This document shows positions 57,602 to 64,000 of a DNA stretch of 64,000 nucleotides, one piece after another. The notes under the pieces were generated by a model, which was not told where the DNA came from, did not search any database, and worked only from the letters and a program-made list of their open reading frames with translations. The position numbers and the translations under genes are program-made. Source of the DNA: Xanthomonas euroxanthea (GTDB lineage: Bacteria > Pseudomonadota > Gammaproteobacteria > Xanthomonadales > Xanthomonadaceae). Within the stretch, counting starts at the first letter, position 1. Each line of letters begins with the position of its first letter. The stretch spans positions 502,217 through 566,216 of the forward strand of contig NZ_UIHB01000001.1 in assembly GCF_900476395.1 (NCBI RefSeq), in the 5' to 3' direction.

Positions 57602-57893
57602 GCTGCCATCCGGGTCGTCTGCAAGGAAAACGTCCATGCCACGGGCAAGTATCCGGAGATATTGCCGGCCACTGCACGCGCCGAGCATGACGAGGCGCGC
57701 GCGCTGTTAAAACAGGCGGCGCACGCAAGCGTGCGCGACGGGCAATGGCTGATCGGGATGGGCATGGCCGCTGCCGTGCGCGGCGCGCCGATGTCCAAGG
57801 CAGGTGCGCGTGCGCGGCCGGATCGCACCGGCACGGTGACCATCGAGACCGACATGACCGATATCGGCGCAGGCAGCTACACCATCGTGGTGC
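57602..57893 (+). pseudogene. truncated fragment of a xanthine dehydrogenase-family molybdopterin subunit
   Basis: An open frame without a good start encodes RDGQWLIGMGMAAAVRG then DRTGTVTIETDMTDIGAGSYT, matching the G-W-L-x-G-x-G-x-A and M-T-D-I-G-x-G-S-Y-T segments of PaoC/YagR-type large subunits (normally about 700 residues). The similarity ends near 57893, after which the frame runs into the hrpF promoter region. Both ends of the parent gene are missing. It likely marks the boundary of the type III region insertion or a deletion scar. Confidence 0.75.
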
Positions 57894-57957
57894 GGGGGTG
57901 TCTTACCTCTACGCCGGTTTGCAGGCTCGTCGTCTGCGCGCGGTTTCTTGCGCTTTT

Positions 57958-58009
57958 TTCGCCAAAATAGTTCATCGGTGCATGCGCCCCGTACCGGCGG
58001 TGGCAACAT
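57958..58009 (+). promoter_or_regulatory. imperfect PIP-like promoter of hrpF
   Basis: TTCGC (57958-57962), 8 bases, then TTCAT (57971-57975): one mismatch from the TTCGC-N8-TTCGT variant PIP. A YANNNT-type CAACAT lies at 58004-58009, 28 bases downstream. No perfect TTCGC-N15-TTCGC is present. Tentative. Confidence 0.4.
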
Positions 58010-58069
58010 TTGTGCTCGCCGCATGAGACATGCCCGTGTGACAGTATGAGCATGTACTCATATGCAGCT

Positions 58070-58091
58070 GCTCTGTCACTGCTCTGTCACT
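58070..58091. repeat. 11-bp tandem duplication before hrpF
   Basis: GCTCTGTCACT occurs twice head to tail (58070-58080, 58081-58091), ending 12 bp before the hrpF start. It covers the position where a ribosome site should lie and no clear Shine-Dalgarno is seen. Confidence 0.8.
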
Positions 58092-58103
58092 GCGAGGCCG
58101 CAC

Positions 58104-60971
58104 ATGTCGCTCAACACGCTATCGACCGGGAGTGCCGCCGGTCTGTTTCTCCCTCTCACGGATGACGCCTCGTCTCCGGAGGCGACCGGATCCGATTCGG
58201 CCATGAACGACTCCGATCTGTTGCTGGCGATGGATAACCTGTTCCTGCAACAGATCTACCAGCTGCTTGCCGCCATCTATGGCAATGCGCCAAACGATGG
58301 ATCAGGCAGCGGCATTGCTGGGTTGTCCACGTCTTCGGCTGACGACATGCAGGCCAGCCAGCCGATCGACAAACGCACCTCCTGGCCGACGCTAGCGACC
58401 CCCTTCGATGCCAAGGACATCAAGGGATCCAAGCTGCCGCCTGCGGTGGATGGATCGTCGGTGACCTGGGACGGCGGCACGCTCACCGCATCGGAGCTTC
58501 AGATTGTTTCGACACTCAATCAGCACAAGGACAAGATGCCGCTTGAGTTCGCAAAACTCGACGACAGGATCAACGATCCATCCACACCCCCCGATCTGAA
58601 GAGCGCGCTGCAAGGCCTGCAGAAAGACCCGCGTCTGTTCTTTGCCATCGGCTCGCAGGGCGATGGCAAATGCGGCGGCAAGATCAAGGCCGCCGATTTG
58701 TGGGATTTTGCAGACCACCATCAACAGGTGACCGATCTGGGCGGGAAGAATGCCGAGTTCAATCCCAAAAATATCAAGGGAGACACGCCGCCGCCAGCAG
58801 CGGAGGGCTCCACGGTCACCTGGGACGGCGGCACGCTCACGCAATCCCAGCTGGAGATCGTCTCCACGCTCAATCAGCATCGCGACATGACGCCGATCGA
58901 GTTCGACAAGCTCGATGAAAAGATCAACGATCCGGCCACGCCACCTGACCTGAAAAAAGCCCTGCAAGGCCTGCAGCAGGATCCCGGCCTGTTCTTCGCA
59001 ATGGCATCCCAAGGACACGGCAAGCACCACCACGACGACCAGGGCAAGTGCAATGGCAAGCTGATTGCGGCCAACCTCTACGACTTTGCCGATCGCCATC
59101 CGCAAGTCACTGCCATGGGTGGGAAGAACGCGACCTACAATCCCGAAAAGATGAAAGGGCGCGACCTGCCGCCGCCGGTGGACGGCTCTTCGGTCACGTG
59201 GGATGGCGGGACGCTCACCCAGAACGAGTTGGAGATCGTCACCACGCTCGATCGCCACAAGGACAAGCTGCCGCTCGCGTGGGCCGATCTCGATGCGAAG
59301 ATCAACGACCCGGCGACACCGCCGGATCTGAAGAAGGCATTGACGGAACTGCAAAAGGACCCGCGTCTGTTCTTCGCTATCGGCTCGCAGGGCGATGGCA
59401 AATGCGGCGGCAAGATCAAGGCCGGCGATCTCGGCAAGTTCTCGGCCGGCCACGCGCAGGTAGCGGAGTACGCCACCAAGCAAGCCAAGGGCTACACGCA
59501 AAACTATGTGGCGTCGGACAGCCCGGACAAGACCGAGCCGACGGTCATGACCGAGAGCGACGCGATGCGCGAGTTCTATCGTTATTCGGACTATCTGCCG
59601 AAGGATCTGAACCAGGACGCGTTCAAGCACCTGGTCGAAGGCGACGACAAGACCCAGAAGCGCCCACCGCAGGTCATCGCTGCCGCGCAGTATTTTCGTG
59701 AGCACCCCGATCAGTGGAAGGCGCTGGCGGGAGACTCGGGTTCGATGAGTACCCCGGATTTCCTGCAGAAATCCGCATCGCAGATGCACCTGACCGCGCC
59801 CGAACTGAAAACGCTGGACACCATCAACAGCCACCAGGACGCGTTTTTCGGCGACGGCAAGGAGGTGACGCGCGACAAGCTCGACACGATCGCCAAAGAC
59901 GACAAGGCCGACCCCGCAGTTCGCGACGCCGCCAAACAGCTGTTGGGCGACCCGCTGCTGTTCGGCGTGTTGAACAACTCGATCACCGGTTACAAGAAGC
60001 CCCACAGCTTCTTCGGCGGTGGCCATGTCGTCGACTCGGGCAAGATCAGCAAGAAGGACTTTCAGCAGTTCTACGAACATATGACGGCGGCCAACAAGAC
60101 CGCGGAGAAATCGCCCACGCACGCAGCCACATCACCCGACCAGCAGAAGGCCGTCGCGGACATGTTGATGGGCAAGGCCGATCAACCCGAGATCAAGAAG
60201 AAGAAAAAGGACATCGGTACCGTCGGCAAGGGATTGCATGAGTTCCTGAAGTGGGACAGCAAGATCCTGGACTGGGCCTCGGTCGGACTGAGTGCACTGA
60301 ACGGCATCCCCGTCATCGGCGAGTTTGCCGATGCAGCAGCGCTGGCACTGGAGAGCGAAGCGCAGGCGGCACAGGTCCTCGACACTGCACTGCAAGGCGG
60401 CGACATGTCGCTCGCGTGGAAACTCGCCGGCATCAACATGGCTGGGGCGGTGGTTGGCGCTGTCGGCGGACCCACGGCCAGGCTCGCAGCCAAGGGGGCC
60501 GCCAAAGGGGTCGCCGAGGGCGCCGCCAAGGCGGCAAGCGAGGGCGCAGCCAAGGGAGCGAGCAAGGGGGCAGGCGAGGGTGCAGCCAAGGGGGCGAGCA
60601 AGGGGGCGACCGAGGGTGCAACCAAGGGCGCAGGCGAAGGCGCGGCCAAGGGGACAGCCGAGGGCGCAGCCAAAGGAGGAGGCAAGGGGGCAGCCGAGCG
60701 GCAACAGCCAACTGATGCGGTTAAAGGTTATTTAGTAGGTAGCAGCATCAGCAAATCGACTGAGATGCTCAAAGTGCCTGTGTTGGCAGGTTTGCATTAC
60801 GAAGAGATGCGATTGGACAAGGAGAAGAAGAAAGGCGAGATCCGCCAGAATCTGGAAGACGCGGGCGGGGTGCCACTGGGTAAACAGAGTATTCCCAAGC
60901 CCATTGCAGACAACTTCGAGGCGGATACGAAGGAGAATCTCAGGAGTTTGAGGGGTGGGCGGCGCAGGTAA
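58104..60971 (+). CDS. hrpF: HrpF-family type III secretion translocon protein, extended repeat form
   Basis: 955 residues from the ATG at 58104 (MSLNTLSTGSAAGLFLPLTDD, as in HrpF/NolX). Three imperfect repeats of about 110 residues occupy 100-206, 219-335 and 345-455. Each contains VTWDGGTLT, INDP(A/S)TPPDLK, LFFAIGSQGDGK and (C/N)GGKIKA-D. A fourth degenerate unit lies near 545-660. A hydrophobic region (about 720-795) is followed by an Ala/Gly/Lys/Glu tandem tract (797-865) and a second hydrophobic stretch near 888-898. HrpF inserts into the host plasma membrane to pass effectors. Published HrpF has two repeats, so this form is longer. Hrp-regulated expression is likely. Confidence 0.88.
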   Translation: MSLNTLSTGSAAGLFLPLTDDASSPEATGSDSAMNDSDLLLAMDNLFLQQIYQLLAAIYGNAPNDGSGSGIAGLSTSSADDMQASQPIDKRTSWPTLATPFDAKDIKGSKLPPAVDGSSVTWDGGTLTASELQIVSTLNQHKDKMPLEFAKLDDRINDPSTPPDLKSALQGLQKDPRLFFAIGSQGDGKCGGKIKAADLWDFADHHQQVTDLGGKNAEFNPKNIKGDTPPPAAEGSTVTWDGGTLTQSQLEIVSTLNQHRDMTPIEFDKLDEKINDPATPPDLKKALQGLQQDPGLFFAMASQGHGKHHHDDQGKCNGKLIAANLYDFADRHPQVTAMGGKNATYNPEKMKGRDLPPPVDGSSVTWDGGTLTQNELEIVTTLDRHKDKLPLAWADLDAKINDPATPPDLKKALTELQKDPRLFFAIGSQGDGKCGGKIKAGDLGKFSAGHAQVAEYATKQAKGYTQNYVASDSPDKTEPTVMTESDAMREFYRYSDYLPKDLNQDAFKHLVEGDDKTQKRPPQVIAAAQYFREHPDQWKALAGDSGSMSTPDFLQKSASQMHLTAPELKTLDTINSHQDAFFGDGKEVTRDKLDTIAKDDKADPAVRDAAKQLLGDPLLFGVLNNSITGYKKPHSFFGGGHVVDSGKISKKDFQQFYEHMTAANKTAEKSPTHAATSPDQQKAVADMLMGKADQPEIKKKKKDIGTVGKGLHEFLKWDSKILDWASVGLSALNGIPVIGEFADAAALALESEAQAAQVLDTALQGGDMSLAWKLAGINMAGAVVGAVGGPTARLAAKGAAKGVAEGAAKAASEGAAKGASKGAGEGAAKGASKGATEGATKGAGEGAAKGTAEGAAKGGGKGAAERQQPTDAVKGYLVGSSISKSTEMLKVPVLAGLHYEEMRLDKEKKKGEIRQNLEDAGGVPLGKQSIPKPIADNFEADTKENLRSLRGGRRR
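60492..60698 (+). repeat. AKG/EGA tandem coding repeat in hrpF
   Basis: About 69 codons of EGAAKGASKGAG-type units (12-codon/36-bp and 6-8 codon variants, e.g. GAGGGCGCAGCCAAGGG). The DNA is highly repetitive so copy number may differ between strains. Confidence 0.85.
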
Positions 60972-61622
60972 TGCTCGCCTTCGTTAGGCGTTTGCTGTGA
61001 GAGCAGTGCAGGGCGATCATCACGATCGCCTGATGCATTGGCGTGCCGATTAACTGATTTCAGGCGCGCACTCTCGCGGTTCGATAGACGGTGGCTGCAA
61101 TAAATTTTGCCGCACATAGCTGTTCACCACTGCGAGTGAGCGTATCCGTATAAGCGAGATTGCCAGCCCAGCTGGACGCTGCATTGGGTCGTCTTGCACC
61201 TCCCGAGTGCCGAACGAACGCAGCCTTATCGACCGGCAGCGCGCAGCGCAAGGATTACCCACAGCCGCCTGACAAAGGTTGGCGGCCACCATCTTGCTAC
61301 TTTGAACGCGAATGTCCATTGCCGGCTGTTATCTGCGACCGGCAAGCATTCCTGCACCGGCCCCCGGACCGGGGGTGTTCGCGAGAGCTGTGGAAGTGGC
61401 GAGCGTAGCAATGACGCTGCATCGAAACGTGAGAGGTCAGCGCACTGGGCGACTCTCTCTGCTATCGCCTGCCCGAAGCGCATTATCCTGGCCTGCCCGG
61501 GAAAGGTGAACGGCCGGACCACTGCAGGGCTGAGCGCTTGGGCTGCAGCCCTGCAGCAATTGCAGAAGGATGTTGCAGAGGTTTTTTTCAGTTTCCTGCG
61601 GATAGCTGCGGGCTACCGGGGA
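60972..61622. other. 650-bp gap between hrpF and the effector candidate, no gene supported
   Basis: Several short frames exist on both strands, up to 152 codons, but none has a ribosome site, coherent composition or recognised motif. The tail of this stretch becomes AT-richer from about 61640. It may contain decayed genes. No insertion sequence end was recognised. Confidence 0.4.
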
Positions 61623-62273
61623 TCACTGACGGGACCACGTTTGAACACTTGATACATTATTGCTATTGAAATAATGCAATAACTCCTCTCTCGTTCGCAC
61701 TTCTGTTACATGGCTGACCTGGCGATCCCAGATGACCAGTTTTTCACCTTGGCGCATCGCAGCAACGAGGTGTCCGATGCCTGAATGACGCTCCATGCCG
61801 ATCGCAATCTTTTCGTAGTTTGGAAGCTGATGAAGTGCACTTGCAAGGTCTTGCGGCGATCCGCGCTGGTGTTTGACACTGCCATTTTCGAATTTACTAA
61901 TCGCCCAGGTAAACTGGTCTGGCGTCATGCCATGCTGGCTGATGTATTGAATGTTGTCTGGTGTCAGGCCAAGCCCGTTGACAACATCCGCCTCGGCGAG
62001 CCCGGTCAGTGCCGCAATCGTATGAAGACCGCAATCGTTACTGGTGCCTGCATGGAATGGCGGCATGCCAAGTGGCCGCATCTGCTGAGCCTGTGCGTTC
62101 GACTGAGCAGGCTTGGGGGCGGTGCGATATCTTTTCGGAGCGGAACGTCCCTGGAGCTGTGCAAGCGGCCCATCGCTTTTTGTGGTCGGCCTGCTTTGCC
62201 TTTCGGCGCTCGGTGAATTCACTACGGGGTTAGTGTAGGAATGTGCTGCCTGGGGTGCGGAAGAAACCTTCAT
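61623..62273 (-). CDS. candidate type III effector with a papain/C39-like cysteine protease core
   Basis: 216 residues from the ATG at 62273 (MKVSSAPQAAHSYTNPVVNS). The frame extends 88 codons upstream, but a perfect PIP promoter lies inside that extension, so 62273 is preferred. Residues 1-70 are Ser/Pro/Gln-rich and unstructured, as in type III signals. The C-terminal domain has SNDCGLHTIAALTGL (Cys81), SGIGHLVAAMR (His168) and VIWDRQ (Asp183), an order and spacing like papain/C39-fold peptidases. Bases are more AT-rich than in flanking genes, suggesting acquisition. Unknown effector family to me. Confidence 0.72.
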   Translation of the reverse strand: MKVSSAPQAAHSYTNPVVNSPSAERQSRPTTKSDGPLAQLQGRSAPKRYRTAPKPAQSNAQAQQMRPLGMPPFHAGTSNDCGLHTIAALTGLAEADVVNGLGLTPDNIQYISQHGMTPDQFTWAISKFENGSVKHQRGSPQDLASALHQLPNYEKIAIGMERHSGIGHLVAAMRQGEKLVIWDRQVSHVTEVRTREELLHYFNSNNVSSVQTWSRQ

Positions 62274-62368
62274 GAATACCACTCGCTTGTATTGATGAAA
62301 TAGGGTGAAACGCAACGCGCGATAGCGAATCCACGTCTGGTGCTTGGGGGTGGCCGCTATGGGCCGCA

Positions 62369-62431
62369 ACAATGCAGCACGCTGGCCATTTTTTGCGACC
62401 TGCATCGCGAAGTCGGGCATAGCGATGCGAA
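62369..62431 (-). promoter_or_regulatory. perfect PIP box with -10 motif for the effector candidate
   Basis: On the minus strand TTCGC (62431-62427), exactly 15 bases, TTCGC (62411-62407). After 32 more bases comes CATTGT (62374-62369), matching the YANNNT -10 motif. This is the HrpX promoter layout (30-32 bp spacing). The start codon is about 95 bp further on. Confidence 0.9.
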
Positions 62432-62553
62432 TCGAATGTCCGGGGTGCAATGGCGTTAATTCCGCATCCGGGTTGTGCAACATGATCCTGTCGTGCTCCA
62501 GAGTGCAAGGCACATGATCCAGGTCTCGGTTGCACATTTTTCAGCAGGACATC

Positions 62554-62578
62554 TTCGCGCGCGGCAAGAGTCTTTCGC
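62554..62578 (+). promoter_or_regulatory. perfect PIP box for the chaperone-xopF operon
   Basis: TTCGC (62554-62558), 15 bases, TTCGC (62574-62578), about 97 bp before the chaperone start at 62675. No clean YANNNT was found at 30-32 bp, so the -10 may be degenerate. With the minus-strand PIP 123 bp away, the two form a divergent HrpX-type control region (62274-62674). Confidence 0.85.
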
Positions 62579-62674
62579 AGGGGGTTACCCGGCTATGCAT
62601 CCGGTAATGGAGACTTTCTCCTACCGGAATGGTGTATCGGTACCCATCGCATACTTTCTCGAGGATTTCGGACA

Positions 62675-63118
62675 ATGTCGGAATTGGGAAATCTCCACAC
62701 AGCGAACGACACATTCTTCACCAGCCTGGGAGTCCGTCTTGGGTTGCCTGAGGAGCTTGCGCAGCGACTTGGCCAAGGCGAAACCATCCTTGGTCCTGCG
62801 GGCATGCTGTGCCGTGTCCACGCGCAGATGCAGCAGGGCGGGATGACGGCGTTTCCGGAAGTGATCCTGCCATTGGCCGCACGCGAGCTCGGCGGCGAGG
62901 AGGTGGTGACGCTGCTGGCGCTGCAGGAACAATTGCTGACCCAATACGGCTGGCGGCTCACGCTCTCGGACCTTGGCCTGCTCTGTGTCTGCCCGCTGTT
63001 GGTCGAACGCACGCCCGATGCCGTGGCCACTGCGCTGGAGCGCGGGCAGGTGGCCGCACGTGTGGTGCTGGACGCGCTGGTGACGCAGGCCGGCAGCACG
63101 GCCGAGGTGGCCTCATGA
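62675..63118 (+). CDS. predicted type III secretion chaperone
   Basis: 147 residues (MSELGNLHTANDTFFTSLGV), preceded by GAGGA 9 bp upstream. Small, acidic, alpha/beta and without a signal peptide, with a C-terminal helix rich in Ala/Val (ATALERGQVAARVVLDALV): the profile of CesT-type effector chaperones. The stop TGA overlaps the xopF start (ATGA), so the pair is translated together, as reported for XopF chaperone pairs. It probably binds the XopF N-terminus. Confidence 0.75.
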   Translation: MSELGNLHTANDTFFTSLGVRLGLPEELAQRLGQGETILGPAGMLCRVHAQMQQGGMTAFPEVILPLAARELGGEEVVTLLALQEQLLTQYGWRLTLSDLGLLCVCPLLVERTPDAVATALERGQVAARVVLDALVTQAGSTAEVAS

Positions 63119-64000
63119 AGCTCTCCAGCAACATCGGGACCTCTTCCAGCGGCCGCGCAACGGCTCCTGCACCCACACGCCCGACGCATGCCGAGGAGGC
63201 CGTCGCCCTGCCACAGGCGCGAGTGCCAACCGGGCCGCTCGCCGGCCTGCCCTCTTCGGGCCCGGTATTGCGCGGTCGCCGCGCACCGGTTGCACGTCGC
63301 GTGACCACCGACGCAAGTCATGCCGAGTCCTCGCATGGTGCATCACATCGCTCGGAGTCCTCGCAGTCATCGCATTCTTCCGAGTCGACGGACGCAGCGT
63401 TTTACACTCCGTATGTAAGCCCCGCGTCCTCGGTCGTCGATGAGCCGCATGCGCCTGCCGTTGCAGCGAGCTATGCGCAGCGCAGCGCGGCGGCGGCCGC
63501 TGAGTTGAAGGCGCAGCTACGGACTCGCCTGGGCACTCTGCGCTTTGCAGCGCCCTCGGAGGAGCAGGAGGCACTGCAGGCCGCGTATCTGGAATGGGCG
63601 GACGCGCGCGTGGACGAACGCATCGCCGCGTTCGGGCCGGATGCCGGATACCAGATCGTCGGCGATATGAAGACGGCAGGCGCAAAAGCAGCGTGGCCGA
63701 TCGCTTACGAGTGCCTCAGGGCCTTCGTCATCGGCTCGATGCGGACCCCGTTCGGTCTCGCCGCCGGTGCAGCCTACGATGGCGCGCGTGCGCCCGGATC
63801 GGAGACGCTGAGTACGACGACGCTGTCCGGCACAGTGGCGGGCCTGATGTCCTATACCAGCGATACGTTGCTGATCCCGGCGATGGACCGGCGCGCGCGT
63901 GTTGCCAACCTGCCGCGGTTCCAAGCCATCGACCCCAAGATCCTGGTGCCCGATCCGCCGCCGGCCCTGCTGGAAATCACTGCCGAGGGCAAACGCTTCA
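63115..64000 (+). CDS. xopF1: type III effector XopF (N-terminal part; runs off the window)
   Basis: Starts MKLSSNIGTSSSGRATAPAP at 63115 and is open to the window end (295 codons), so the C-terminus is missing. The N-terminal 110 residues are Ser/Pro/Ala/His-rich (SHGASHRSESSQSSHSSEST), a typical secretion region. Then comes a helical domain (about 115-295) with AAYLEWADARVDERIAAFG and TPFGLAAGAAYDGARAP. I recall XopF1/XopF2 as having this start; the F1 assignment rests on the hrpF neighbourhood and could be F2. Translation is coupled to the chaperone. Confidence 0.7.
   Translation, partial: MKLSSNIGTSSSGRATAPAPTRPTHAEEAVALPQARVPTGPLAGLPSSGPVLRGRRAPVARRVTTDASHAESSHGASHRSESSQSSHSSESTDAAFYTPYVSPASSVVDEPHAPAVAASYAQRSAAAAAELKAQLRTRLGTLRFAAPSEEQEALQAAYLEWADARVDERIAAFGPDAGYQIVGDMKTAGAKAAWPIAYECLRAFVIGSMRTPFGLAAGAAYDGARAPGSETLSTTTLSGTVAGLMSYTSDTLLIPAMDRRARVANLPRFQAIDPKILVPDPPPALLEITAEGKRF

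Noticed and set aside
58392..60122. 576-codon minus-strand frame opposite hrpF
   Set aside because: Shadow created by repeated coding sequence of hrpF; no independent motif.
61194..61652. 152-codon plus-strand frame in the hrpF-effector gap
   Set aside because: No ribosome site, no motif and mixed composition; possibly decayed DNA.

Overview
The window is GC-rich proteobacterial chromosome and reads as Xanthomonas. The evidence is the hrp-associated genes at the right end with HrpX-type PIP boxes, a VirK-family protein, a type IV effector with an XVIPCD-like C-terminus, a MarR/hppD/hmgA tyrosine catabolism block, a tryptophan 2,3-dioxygenase and several Xanthomonas-style intergenic repeats. 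I see no rRNA, tRNA, CRISPR array or intact insertion sequence. All assignments come from reading the sequence and remembered family motifs; no searches were run.

Layout. 1-3.2 kb: end of a probable trehalose/glycogen operon (treY tail, a DUF2934-like protein, glgX) and a NAD(P)-binding protein. 3.5-16.4 kb: accessory metabolism and efflux, with SDR oxidoreductases, an FAD/NAD protein, VirK, and an RND efflux locus (outer-membrane factor divergent from tetR, then adaptor and pump) with two matching candidate operators. An SDR/HxlR divergent pair ends this part. 16.6-27.1 kb: a small conserved protein, a DEAD-box helicase, a 1-kb repeat-rich gap, a branched-chain 2-oxoacid dehydrogenase operon (E1alpha, E1beta, a tandem-SH3-like protein, E2) and a large secreted nuclease. 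27.4-34.1 kb: aromatic amino-acid catabolism (kynA, MarR, hppD, hmgA) with a POT peptide transporter and a thioredoxin-like lipoprotein. 35.1-41.1 kb: a complete Mrp/Mnh Na+/H+ antiporter operon (A-B fusion, C, D, E, F, G), every junction overlapping. 41.2-44.5 kb: an epimerase-like protein, a DUF962/Mpo1-like membrane protein and a secreted M4 metalloprotease.

44.9-49.0 kb is a candidate interbacterial weapon cassette. It holds a 583-residue protein with GH19-like, M23 peptidase and peptidoglycan-binding domains plus a C-terminal XVIPCD-like signal for the bacteria-killing type IV secretion system. Three lipoproteins precede it on the same strand; one or more are candidate immunity proteins. 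49.1-57.6 kb is housekeeping: purC, a J-domain protein, an outer-membrane barrel, rpe, an acetyltransferase, a YegS-like lipid kinase, trpE, a threonine-aldolase-like enzyme and a SIMPL-domain protein.

57.6-64 kb is a type III secretion region bordered by a truncated molybdopterin-oxidoreductase remnant. It holds an unusually long HrpF-type translocon protein with three N-terminal repeats. Next is a minus-strand gene for a possible papain/C39-like cysteine protease, with a perfect PIP box and correctly spaced -10 motif. Last is a chaperone-xopF operon behind a second perfect PIP box, cut by the window end. The cysteine-protease-like effector candidate and the type IV effector/lipoprotein cassette are the most interesting items.
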